DNA of 64,000 bases, taken from positions 6,984,001 to 7,048,000 of the forward strand of contig NZ_WOXS01000002.1 in assembly GCF_009852415.1 (NCBI RefSeq). The letters are read 5' to 3'. Shown in pieces: positions 18,578 to 26,458 of the stretch (positions are counted from its first letter, which is position 1; each line of letters begins with the position of its first letter). The notes beneath the pieces are model-generated. The model was given only the letters and a program-made list of their open reading frames with translations. It searched no databases and was not told the DNA's origin. The position numbers and the translations under genes were made by a program. The stretch is from Streptomyces sp. Tu 3180 (lineage in GTDB: Bacteria; Actinomycetota; Actinomycetes; Streptomycetales; Streptomycetaceae).

Positions 18578-19853
18578 GCTGGGCCTCCTCGGCCGCCTGC
18601 TCGGGCTTCTTCCCCCCGACGACCGCCACGGTCGCGTTCTCCACGGCCGTGCGGATGTCGAGGTCGAGGAACTGGAAGCGCGGGGCGAGCAGCGTCCTCC
18701 TGGTCAGCCAGGGGGCGAGGGCCTTGAGGTCGGCGTTGGCGTACTCCACGCCCTCGACGGTGACGTGCTGCCCGGTGCCGTCGGCGTAGGCGCCGGCGTT
18801 CTCCGGGTCGCTGAGGAACTCCAGGAAGGCGTAGGCGGCGGGCTGCACCTTCGAGGCGCTGTTGACGCCGAGGACGAAGGTGGTGTTGAAGACGCCCTCG
18901 TACCTCGCCGCCGCGGCGGTGGTGGTGATGGGGGCGACCAGGTCGAAGGGGAACTTCGCGCCGAGCGCGCGCACGCCCGCCATCTGGAAGGAGCCGGTGG
19001 CCAGCAGGCCCGCCCTGCCCTCGGCGAACAGCCGGGTGACGGCGTCGGTGGAGGAACCGGTGGCGCGCTCCTGGACGTAGGGCCGCAGGGCGGCGTACTG
19101 CTCCAGCGTGGTGAGGAACCAGTCGTCGGTGACCTTGGCGTCACCGGACTCGATCCGGCTGAAGGCGTCGTCGCCCGGCGCGTTGTTCATCACCATCACG
19201 TTGAGCAGCTGGCCCGAGTTGGCCGCGTCACCGCCCGGCCAGGCGAGCGGGGTGTAGCCCTTGGCCTTCAGGTCGTCCAGGAGCTGGAGGAAGCCGTCCC
19301 AGTCCCCGGGCGCGCGGGTGTGACCGGCCTTGTCGAGGGCGTCGGTGTTGGCGAGCGGCATGTTGAAGACGAGCTGGTAGGGCAGGCCGTACTGGGTGCC
19401 GTCCTGGGCTCCGGGGCCTATGAGGTTCCGCTGGTACCTGTCGACGACGCCGGTGCCGGTCAGCGGCGCGTACACCCCCGCCTTGACGATCTGCTCGAAC
19501 TGCGCGCCCCGGAAGGCGGTGAACACGTCACCGGTCCTCGAGCCCCGGATGCGCCGCAGGGCGGTGGACTGGTAGTCGGCGGACGGGGCGATGTCCTGTT
19601 CGACGCCCGCGCCGGGGTGCTCCTTCACGAACGCCTTGATCAGGTCGGCGAGCACGGCCTTGTCCTCGGCCCGCCAGTGCGCGAAGGAGACGGTGCCCCT
19701 CACGGCCCCGGAGGTGGCGAGGCCGGAGGGGGAGGCGCTGCCCGCGGTGGAGGCGGAGCCGCCGCCGGGTCCGGCGCAGGCGGCGAGGCCCAGGCCGAGG
19801 CCCGCGGCGCCGAACAGGCGGAGGGCGGACCTTCTGTCGAGGGAACTGGTCAT
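18552..19853 (-). CDS. CUT1-type ABC importer, substrate-binding Tat lipoprotein
   Basis: A 433-residue family 1 extracellular solute-binding protein. The N-terminus combines a twin-arginine motif (DRRSALRLFG) with a lipobox at Cys26 (GLAAC), so it is exported folded and lipid-anchored. The body has the usual two-lobe pattern (FAHWRAEDKAVLADLIKAF, YGLPYQLVFNMPLANTDAL, GLLATGSFQMAGVRAL). It is separated by only 39 bp from the end of the SsuD-like gene. The family binds sugars; the linked desulfonating monooxygenase and sulfur-type leader peptide suggest a sulfonated sugar or similar, which is untested. Confidence 0.86.
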   Translation of the reverse strand: MTSSLDRRSALRLFGAAGLGLGLAACAGPGGGSASTAGSASPSGLATSGAVRGTVSFAHWRAEDKAVLADLIKAFVKEHPGAGVEQDIAPSADYQSTALRRIRGSRTGDVFTAFRGAQFEQIVKAGVYAPLTGTGVVDRYQRNLIGPGAQDGTQYGLPYQLVFNMPLANTDALDKAGHTRAPGDWDGFLQLLDDLKAKGYTPLAWPGGDAANSGQLLNVMVMNNAPGDDAFSRIESGDAKVTDDWFLTTLEQYAALRPYVQERATGSSTDAVTRLFAEGRAGLLATGSFQMAGVRALGAKFPFDLVAPITTTAAAARYEGVFNTTFVLGVNSASKVQPAAYAFLEFLSDPENAGAYADGTGQHVTVEGVEYANADLKALAPWLTRRTLLAPRFQFLDLDIRTAVENATVAVVGGKKPEQAAEEAQRVIDQKRS

Positions 19854-19892
19854 GGGGGAGTCCTTGTCTCGGGGAGGGGGTGCCGACGTGCG

Positions 19893-20984
19893 TCAGACGA
19901 GGGCGGGTTCGCGGGTCAGCAGGGGCCGGACGCACTCGCCGAACCTGATGGCCTCCTCCAGGTGCGGCTGCCCGGAGAGGACGAAGTGCTCGATGCCGAG
20001 GGCGGCGTACTCCTCGATCCGCTCGGCGACCTGCTCGTGGCTGCCGACGAGCGCGGTGCCCGCGCCGGGGCGGACCAGGCCGAAGCCGGCCCACAGGTTG
20101 GGATGGATCTCCAGGCGGTCGGTGCGTCCGCCGCTCAGCGCGGCCATCGCCCGCTGCCCCGCCGACTCCGAGCGACTGAAGCGCTCGTGGGCGGCCCGGA
20201 TCGCGGCCGGGTCGAGGGCGTCCAGGATGCGGTCGGCCTCCGCCCACGCCCCGGCCGCGGTGTCCCGGCTGATGACGTGCAGCCGGATGCCGTAGGACAG
20301 TTCGCGGCCTTCCGCGGCGGCGAGATCGCGCACTCGGGCGATCTTCCGCGCGACGGCGGCCGGGGGCTCGCCCCAGGTGAGGTAGGTGTCGGCGTACCGG
20401 GCGGCGACCGGCAGGGCGGCCTCGGAGGAGCCGCCGAAGAAGACCGGGGGCCGGGCCAGCGGCGGCCTGCGCAGGCGTCCGCCCGCGACCTTGTAGTGGT
20501 CACCCTCGAAGTCGTACGCCTCCCCGCTCCAGGCGGTGTGCAGCAGGTGGAGGAACTCGCCGGTGCGGGCGTAGCGCTCGTCGTGGGCGAGGAAGTCACC
20601 GTAGGAGCGCTGCTCGTCGGCGTCCGATCCGGTGACGACGTTGAGCAACAGGCGCCCACCGGACAGCCGTTGATAGGTGGCGGTCATCTGGGCGGCGAGC
20701 GGGGGCGCGATGACGCCGGGGCGGAAGGCGACCAGGAACTTCAGCCGGCCGGTCTGCGGGATCAGCGCGGCCGTGGTCAGCCAGGAGTCCTCGCAGTCGC
20801 TGCCGGTCGGGGTCAGCACCGCCTCGAACCCGGCGGACTCGGCGGCGCGGGCGACCTGGGTGAGGTAGTCGAGGGTGGGCGGGCGGGTGGTGGCGCGGGA
20901 CTGGAGGGAGTCGCGGGCGGTCACGCCGACCACGTCGCGGTCGTCGCCGGTGGTGGGCAGGAACCAGTGCAGGCGCACGGTCAT
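19893..20984 (-). CDS. SsuD-like FMNH2-dependent monooxygenase (LLM class)
   Basis: A 363-residue luciferase-like monooxygenase closely resembling alkanesulfonate monooxygenase SsuD in length and motifs: MTVRLHWFLPTTGD, GFEAVLTPTGSDCEDSWL, FRPGVIAPPLAAQMTATYQRLSGGRL, LNVVTGSDADEQRSYGD and FFGGSSEAALPVAARYADTYLTWGE. SsuD uses reduced FMN and oxygen to release sulfite from sulfonates. No flavin reductase gene is adjacent. The gene is preceded by a sulfur-type leader peptide and followed by a carbohydrate-type importer instead of the usual SsuABC taurine/sulfonate importer. In sulfoquinovose-degrading bacteria a similar pairing of an SsuD homologue with a CUT1 importer exists, which makes a sulfosugar the most interesting candidate substrate. 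Confidence 0.85.
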   Translation of the reverse strand: MTVRLHWFLPTTGDDRDVVGVTARDSLQSRATTRPPTLDYLTQVARAAESAGFEAVLTPTGSDCEDSWLTTAALIPQTGRLKFLVAFRPGVIAPPLAAQMTATYQRLSGGRLLLNVVTGSDADEQRSYGDFLAHDERYARTGEFLHLLHTAWSGEAYDFEGDHYKVAGGRLRRPPLARPPVFFGGSSEAALPVAARYADTYLTWGEPPAAVARKIARVRDLAAAEGRELSYGIRLHVISRDTAAGAWAEADRILDALDPAAIRAAHERFSRSESAGQRAMAALSGGRTDRLEIHPNLWAGFGLVRPGAGTALVGSHEQVAERIEEYAALGIEHFVLSGQPHLEEAIRFGECVRPLLTREPALV

Positions 20985-21001
20985 GAGGTCTCCAAGAGGG
21001 T

Positions 21002-21016
21002 TCCCGGATTACGGGA
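21002..21016 (-). promoter_or_regulatory. Small stem-loop just before the monooxygenase gene
   Basis: TCCCG-GATTA-CGGGA is a 5-bp perfect stem about 20-35 bp before the monooxygenase ATG, in the 184-bp stretch between the leader peptide and the gene. It could be part of an attenuation switch controlled by translation of the leader, but no alternative long hairpin was worked out by eye. Confidence 0.3.
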
Positions 21017-21168
21017 TTCGGAGCGGAGGGGGCGGAGCGGGGGAGGCTCCGGCGGTCACGGGTGGTCGACGGCCGCGGTGCGGATGCAACGTTGAACCAC
21101 ACCGGGCGTGCCGGGAGTGCGCGAAACCGGGAGAACGAGGGAGGAAAGGCCCTGAGGGGCGTGCGGGA

Positions 21169-21243
21169 TCAGCTACAGAGCGCTGCGGCGACCCTGAGCA
21201 GGTCGATGTGCGCGCGCTTGACGAGCTCGACGCCGGATTCCAT
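21169..21243 (-). CDS. Cysteine/sulfur-type leader peptide (24 residues)
   Basis: A 24-codon open frame starting ATG and ending in HIDLLRVAAALCS followed by TGA. It matches the short actinobacterial leader peptides (basic residues, then H-hydrophobic-D-L-x-R-V and a C-terminal Cys) that precede sulfur assimilation and sulfonate genes. In mycobacteria, related leaderless short frames act as cysteine-responsive attenuators. A -10 box TATAGT ends 8 bases before the ATG, so the message is probably leaderless. The leader is 184 bp upstream of the SsuD-like gene on the same strand and is the strongest evidence that the operon answers to sulfur supply. Confidence 0.75.
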   Translation of the reverse strand: MESGVELVKRAHIDLLRVAAALCS

Positions 21244-21251
21244 GGGGCGGG

Positions 21252-21257
21252 ACTATA
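21252..21257 (-). promoter_or_regulatory. -10 box of the leader/monooxygenase/importer operon
   Basis: TATAGT on the minus strand, placed so that transcription would begin at or within two bases of the leader ATG at 21243. No good -35 TTGACA match was found at 16-18 bp. Confidence 0.5.
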
Positions 21258-21442
21258 CACATCGCAGGTGACGGTCGAGACGCCGGTTCCACGGACTGGA
21301 CAGCGGAACCGGTCCGGACGGGTGTTGACCCGTGACGGGGGTGCGTTCCCGTGTTGCGGGCGGCCGTGTCCTCCCGCCCGTTCCGGTCCGTCCGCCACAC
21401 GGGCCGGCCTGCTGACGGCTCATCAATTCCTCCGCCCCGACG

Positions 21443-21637
21443 GTGACGCGGACCTCCGGCCGGATCCCGGACCGCGTGGCGCCGCGCGCGGTCGTCGTGC
21501 CCGGCGTCCTGGTCGCCGTCGCGGGCTTCCTCGCCTTCGCCGTCCAGGCCGGCTCCGACGCCCCGTACTGGCGCCCGGTCGCCTCCCCCGCCGTCATGGG
21601 CACCGGGGGCGGCATGACGGACACGCCCGCCGCGGCC
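21443..21637 (+). pseudogene. Remnant of a DHA2-type MFS transporter
   Basis: About 60 residues resemble two transmembrane segments of an EmrB/QacA-type exporter (DRVAPRAVVVPGVLVAVAGF and YWRPVASPAVMGTGGGMT), with the cytoplasmic loop arginines in place. The frame then runs into unrelated sequence and the terminator of the next gene. Nothing upstream or downstream continues the transporter, so this looks like a decayed fragment. Confidence 0.45.
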
Positions 21638-21672
21638 TCCGCCGGCCGGCCGGACTCCGGGGCCAGAAAAGA

Positions 21673-21710
21673 GGAGCGGCTCCTCGTCGCGGGGGACGAG
21701 GAGCCGCTCC
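21673..21710 (-). terminator. Intrinsic terminator of the GlsB/YeaQ gene
   Basis: A 16-bp perfect stem (GGAGCGGCTCCTCGTC at 21673-21688 against 21695-21710) with a 6-nt loop. On the minus strand it is followed by TCTTTTCT, one of the few clear U-tracts in the window. Confidence 0.85.
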
Positions 21711-21729
21711 GTGCGGTGCGGGTGCCGGA

Positions 21730-22008
21730 TCAGGCGTGGCGGTGGGTGTGGCGGTTGCCGGTGATCAGGCGGTAGAGCATGAGGAGGATGACGGAGCCGA
21801 CGATGGCGGCGATCCAGGTGGACAGGTCGAAGAAGCCGTCGATGGAGTCGACGCCGAAGATCACCTTGCCGAGCCAGCCGCCGAGGAGGCCGCCCGCGAT
21901 GCCGATGAGCATGGTGATGATGACGCCGCCGGGGTCCTTGCCCGGCATCAGGGCCTTGGCGATGAAGCCCGCGAGCAGGCCGATGAGGATCCAAGCGATG
22001 ATGCCCAT
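21730..22008 (-). CDS. GlsB/YeaQ/YmgE-family small membrane protein
   Basis: A 92-residue protein with three predicted transmembrane segments, rich in glycine: GIIAWILIGLLAGFIAKALM, then GGVIITMLIGIAGGLLGGWLG and a last helix in IAAIVGSVILLML. This is the transglycosylase-associated/GlsB family, linked to general stress responses in several bacteria; its molecular activity is unknown. A well-formed terminator follows, and a stress-type sigma-factor promoter precedes it. Confidence 0.85.
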   Translation of the reverse strand: MGIIAWILIGLLAGFIAKALMPGKDPGGVIITMLIGIAGGLLGGWLGKVIFGVDSIDGFFDLSTWIAAIVGSVILLMLYRLITGNRHTHRHA

Positions 22009-22055
22009 AACAGGTCTCCTACCTCGTCGTATAAAGTTTCTGTTAGTTCACCGTG

Positions 22056-22079
22056 TTTACCGTCGGGCCGCTTTCAAAC
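22056..22079 (-). promoter_or_regulatory. Sigma-B-type stress promoter of the GlsB/YeaQ gene
   Basis: On the minus strand GTTT (22079-22076), a 14-bp spacer, and GGTAAA (22061-22056) fit the Streptomyces sigma-B consensus GNNT-N14-16-GGGTAY closely. It lies about 50 bp before the start codon in a locally AT-rich stretch, and fits the stress role of the family. Confidence 0.5.
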
Positions 22080-23200
22080 GCCGCGGATGTGATTACCTGC
22101 CGCGTCGGGTTCCGCTTTTCCCGCCGTGTCCTTCACGGTCCGGCGGGAGTGCCTCCGGGTCCGGCATGACTTGTGCCCCCTGTCGACCGGATGATCCCGG
22201 ATGGAGGGTCAGGTCTCAGGGAGGGCGTCCCGGACGTCGGCGAGGGGCCCGGCCACGGCCGCAGCCCTGGACGGCGGCCGCGACGGCCTGGTCCGGACCG
22301 CACACGGCGAGCAGGGCGCCGGCCGTGGTCCACCGGCCGCAGCCGTACCGACGGGGCCACGGGGGCGGTGTGGAGGACGAGCCCGCACGGTGCGCCCGGA
22401 CGCACGCGCGTCCGGCCGGGAACTCGACTGCCCAGGAGCCGGGTTGCTGCAAGACACCCACCATGTCCGCCCTCTCGCGTGACCTCGGATGATCGGCGTC
22501 ATGGCGCTTTCCCCGCTGTCCGGTTCCGGCTGCTCCCCGGCGTCGCCCTCCTCGCCCGCGCGGAGCCGTGGAACGTGGAGCTGCAGACCGGGCCGCTGCG
22601 GCAGCCGCACCAGGCGGGCACGGACGGCCCCGTGCGGCTTCTGGAGACCCCGGGGCGCCAATGGCTCGGTACTCGGACGGGCAGAGGACCGGGCAGCCGG
22701 CCTCCGGCCGGGAAGCTGTGAGGGTGATGCGGACGCGCTGTGCCGTGATGCGCTCGCGGGCCCTGTCCCCGGCGGACTCGGTGGAGTTGTCGCAGAGGAC
22801 GCGAGGAGCGCTGTGGGCACCGCCGGCGAGCTGGACCGGTTCAAGAGCGGCCACGGCGGGTCCGGGGGCGACGACTGCGCGGGGGCCGCGCACGCTCCCG
22901 GAGTCGTGCGCGTACGTGACGCCGAGCAGCAGGACGGTCCCCGGTTCGCCGTCCCTCCTTCCGCACGGGTGATCTCCCCGGTGCGTCGAGGGCTGATTTC
23001 CCTGTGCCGCCGCCGGCCCGCATGATCCGGGGTACCCGGTTCCGGGTGTGCGGGCCGGGTGCGGATCTCGTCGGTGGGATCGCGTGGTGGAGGGCGACGC
23101 CGAGCGGGGGTGGAAGGACGGCCGCCGAGGCTGAACGTCCGCAGCGGGTCGTGGGCGTGGATCTGGTCCGTGATCAGCGGCACGGCATGTTCCGCTGCGC
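22080..23200. other. Long stretch without a convincing gene
   Basis: All six frames contain open stretches, but they are rich in Arg, Pro, Ala and Gly in the way of shadow frames and show no recognisable domain, Shine-Dalgarno-supported start or consistent third-position GC. It is probably degenerate sequence between the GlsB gene and the DUF5682 operon. Confidence 0.4.
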
Positions 23201-23213
23201 GTGACGGAACAAT

Positions 23214-23384
23214 CTGCACACGTCAAAGAAGACGAGCCGGACGCTCGTTGCCGTCTTCGCGTGCTGGAGCCTGTTCGCCTTTCCGTGGTCCGAGCAGGGC
23301 TGCGACATCGCGGAGGCGTACACGGCGGTCCTCAGGTACGGGCTGCCGGAGGGTCTGGAGCCCCTGCCGGCCTGCTACGGCTGA
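23214..23384 (+). pseudogene. Orphan coding-like fragment with a hydrophobic segment
   Basis: One frame reads SKKTSRTLVAVFACWSLFAF then EQGCDIAEAYTAVLRYGLPEG and LEPLPACYG before TGA. It has the composition of a small membrane-anchored protein, with Lys/Arg, then a hydrophobic segment, then a neutral tail. There is no ATG, GTG or TTG after the preceding in-frame TGA at 23202, so it lacks a usable start and is probably a remnant. Confidence 0.25.
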
Positions 23385-23482
23385 GGGGCCGTCCGGCGAA
23401 CCGGGAACAACCGCCGTGACCTGCGAGCAGCGGACGAGGAGGCGAGGCCGGGACCCGGGGATCCGGGCCCCGGCCGACGCCG

Positions 23483-26458
23483 TCATGCGCGCGCGAGCAG
23501 TGACTTCAGGGCCTCCGACGTCGCCGGATGGCGCGTCGTGAGCGCGGCGCCCGACGGGGAGGGACCGGCCGTCGTCCACTCCTCTTCGCAGCCCAGCACG
23601 TCCGCGACCGCGTCGCACGTCGCGGGGTGCGCGGCCAGCAGCCCCACGCCCGACCGGGCCGGGGCGTCGGACTCGGACCGTGTCCATCCCCCGGTGCAGC
23701 CCAGCAGCCCCGCCACCGCGTCGCACGCCGCCGGATGGGCCGCGAGGACCGCGGCGCCCCGGCGAGCGGGGGCGGCGGGCTTCGCCCGGCGGGCGGTGAA
23801 CGGATCCTGCCGCGGTGCCCGCCACGGCGGCACCCACGCGTCCAGGGCCTCCAGCCGGCCCGGGAAGATGCGTGCGGCCTCGCGGATCAGCAGCGGGGCG
23901 AGGTCCGCCGCGCCGGAGCGCAGGGTGGTGATCAGGAGCGGGAGCCACGGCAGCAGCACCGCGTCCGGCAGCCGGCCGAACGCGTTCGACACCGCCTCCA
24001 CCACCACGTCCGCCAGCCCCGGCACCGGCTCCAGCGCGTGCACGAAGCCGCTGAGGTAGTGCGGATAGGCGGGCACCACCAGCGGGTTGTCCAGCAGTGC
24101 GCCGCACCGGGCCCGCAGCTCGGTCCGGGACAGGGTGCCGAGCTGCACCTGCGCCGCCCACAGCAGCGCCGTCTTCGGCGGGTCCTCGGGGTGCGACTGG
24201 GCGACCGCGAGCTCCAGCTGGGTCCGGTCGCAGCCCAGCGACAGCGCGAGGCTCTCCATGGAGAACAGGAAGCCGAGCATCGCCGCGACCTGCCCCACCG
24301 TGGCGTCCTCGTCCCGGAACGCCGTCGGCAGCAGGGTGCAGTAGTGGGCGTAACCGGTCTTGGCGAAGGACTCGATCCACTGCGGCAGCACCGGCTCGCT
24401 GGTGCGGTAGTACGCCAGCAGCCTCCGCACCCGGCGCAGCACCTCCGGCGCGCCGTCGACACTGCGCTCGGCGGCGAGCACCTTCAGCGCGTGCGTGCCG
24501 AGCTCGTCGGCGAGGCGGCGGCTGCCCAGGTAGAGGGTCGCGTCCTCGACCGCCGCCAGCACGGTCGCCGCGGTCGCCTGCGGACCGTACGCCTCACGCC
24601 GCAGCCGCTGCTCCAGGACCTGCTCGAGGCTGACGCCCTCGTAGCCCAGCTCGATCAGGGCCCGCTGGTGGGTGCCGATCGCCAGGTCCCACGACTCCTG
24701 GATCGACCGCTCGCCGAGCCGCCGCTCACCCATGATCGGCCGTGCCACGCCGTGCGGCATCAGACGCCGCAGCATCCACAGGACGTCGGAGCACGCCCGC
24801 AGTTCCGGCCGGGAGGCCATGTCCAGCAGGGCACGCTGCACGCCGCGCTGCTGGAGCTTCAGCCCCAGCGGTGCGAGCCGGTCGTACACGTCGCGGGCGA
24901 GCGGCGGCAGCGCCTCGTAGCCCACCTGGCCGATCCGGTCCCCGCCCATCATGATCTCGACGAGGCGCCCCACGTCCCGCCGCCCGGGCACCCTGTCCTT
25001 CTCGATGCAGGTGACCGCAGCGTCCTGGAAGTCGTACGGCGTCGGCTTGGCCCGGTCCCGCATCCCCGCGAGCAGGATCGACGTCTCGAAGACCGCGATG
25101 GCGTCGGCGGTGGAGGCCAGGTAGCCGTTGCGCCGGGCGGCGCGCACGATGTCCACCGACCAGCCGAGCAGTTCGGCCTCGTCCAGGCCGTCGAGGACGG
25201 GCGGCCGGCGCAGGAAGCCGGAGAGCCGGTCGGCGGCCGGCGGCTCCTGCGCGGGGACCGCCACCTGCCGGCCCCGGGGCCCCTTCGCCGTGGACTTCTT
25301 CGCTCCCGCCTGTCCCTCCAGCCGGTACGGCTGCACACCCGTGCGCCTGAGCGACTTCGCCCACTCGGTCGAGGCGATCGACACCGAGCCCGAGGCGAGG
25401 CCGAACTGCGCCTCGATCGCCGCGTGGCTGGACGGGATCAGCCCGTACTGCCAGTTGGTGGCGGTGCGCGGGGAGATCGTGAAGGTGCCGGTGCCGCCGT
25501 GCACCCCGAACTCCTCGACGCGGCTGGCGGCGTGGAACGCGCCGCAGACGTACAGGCAGTCCTCCGGGTCCGTGCCGGTCGCCGCCAGGTGCTCGCGCAT
25601 CCGGGTCCACATGTACCGCTCGCGGTCCTCGTCCACCCGGAGCCGGGCGCCGTCGCCGGGGGCGAGCCGCCGGAACAGGCTGCCGATCAGGAACATGACC
25701 TGGCGGTAGGTGGCGTGGTCGCTGTCGCCGAGCGGCACCTCGACGTACTGGTGCCACCACTCCGACCAGTGCCGCACCCTGCCGTGGCGCAGCAGGTGCT
25801 CCTCCAGCTCGGCGAAGCGCGGCCGCAGGTCGCCGATCTCGACGCCGACGGCCTCACCGTGCAGCGCGGCCTCCGCCTCGGGCGCTTCGGCCGGAGGCGT
25901 GCCGGGGCCGCCGCCGGCGCCCTCCGCCGTCCGCCCGCCCCGGGCGTCCCACTGGAAGACGTGGTCCGACGACCGGTCGACCAGGACCAGTTCGACGCCC
26001 GGGGTGTCGAGCGCGTACGCGATGGCCTGGTACTCGGCGGACGCCTCGGTGATCGGCGCGACGACCGACAGCGGCGCCCACTCGGCCGGGAAGCCGTCGA
26101 CGTTCCCGGCGAACGCCTGCACCGCCACCGGCAGCCGGCAGTTGCGCAGCTCGGTCAGGAGCGGCGCCATGTCCTCGCACAGCTCCAGGTAGACGACCTT
26201 GGGCTGCTTCTCGCGCAGCCGGCGGGCCATGGCGAGCGCCGAGGCGGGGGAGTGGTGGCAGACGGGGAAGATCTCCAGCGGCTCGCGCACCGCCCGGTCG
26301 ACGTCGTCGACCATGCCGAGGAGGATGCCCTCCAGGGCGTCGGGCCCGCCCGCGAACGTGGCCGCGGCCTCCTGCAGTTGCCCGCGCAGCGCGGCGAACG
26401 TGCTCTGCGCGGACGCGCTCGTCGTGTCCGTCCCGTTCGTCTCGTCCATGACGCTCAC
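23483..26458 (-). CDS. DUF5682-family protein, last gene of the MoxR-VWA operon
   Basis: A 991-residue protein. The N-terminal third (PLEIFPVCHHSPASALAMARRL, VYLELCEDMAPLL, ELVLVDRSSDHVFQWD, YVCGAFHAASRVEEFG) matches DUF5682, always found with MoxR ATPases and VWA proteins; its scattered His/Glu/Asp residues recall the TraB/ChaN-like fold, but no activity is proven. The middle is alpha-helical and HEAT-like. The last about 90 residues hold three tandem copies of a motif built on A-x-HPA-x-x-D/E-A-V/L-x-x-L-L. The GTG at 26458 overlaps the MoxR stop codon as GTGA; an ATG three codons in is an alternative. It is the end of the operon. Confidence 0.75.
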   Translation of the reverse strand: MSVMDETNGTDTTSASAQSTFAALRGQLQEAAATFAGGPDALEGILLGMVDDVDRAVREPLEIFPVCHHSPASALAMARRLREKQPKVVYLELCEDMAPLLTELRNCRLPVAVQAFAGNVDGFPAEWAPLSVVAPITEASAEYQAIAYALDTPGVELVLVDRSSDHVFQWDARGGRTAEGAGGGPGTPPAEAPEAEAALHGEAVGVEIGDLRPRFAELEEHLLRHGRVRHWSEWWHQYVEVPLGDSDHATYRQVMFLIGSLFRRLAPGDGARLRVDEDRERYMWTRMREHLAATGTDPEDCLYVCGAFHAASRVEEFGVHGGTGTFTISPRTATNWQYGLIPSSHAAIEAQFGLASGSVSIASTEWAKSLRRTGVQPYRLEGQAGAKKSTAKGPRGRQVAVPAQEPPAADRLSGFLRRPPVLDGLDEAELLGWSVDIVRAARRNGYLASTADAIAVFETSILLAGMRDRAKPTPYDFQDAAVTCIEKDRVPGRRDVGRLVEIMMGGDRIGQVGYEALPPLARDVYDRLAPLGLKLQQRGVQRALLDMASRPELRACSDVLWMLRRLMPHGVARPIMGERRLGERSIQESWDLAIGTHQRALIELGYEGVSLEQVLEQRLRREAYGPQATAATVLAAVEDATLYLGSRRLADELGTHALKVLAAERSVDGAPEVLRRVRRLLAYYRTSEPVLPQWIESFAKTGYAHYCTLLPTAFRDEDATVGQVAAMLGFLFSMESLALSLGCDRTQLELAVAQSHPEDPPKTALLWAAQVQLGTLSRTELRARCGALLDNPLVVPAYPHYLSGFVHALEPVPGLADVVVEAVSNAFGRLPDAVLLPWLPLLITTLRSGAADLAPLLIREAARIFPGRLEALDAWVPPWRAPRQDPFTARRAKPAAPARRGAAVLAAHPAACDAVAGLLGCTGGWTRSESDAPARSGVGLLAAHPATCDAVADVLGCEEEWTTAGPSPSGAALTTRHPATSEALKSLLARA

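Noticed and set aside
22209..23226. Open frames of about 336 codons on the minus strand
   Set aside because: Overlapping frames in the same place, repetitive Arg/Pro/Ser composition, no start site with ribosome binding sequence and no recognisable motif.
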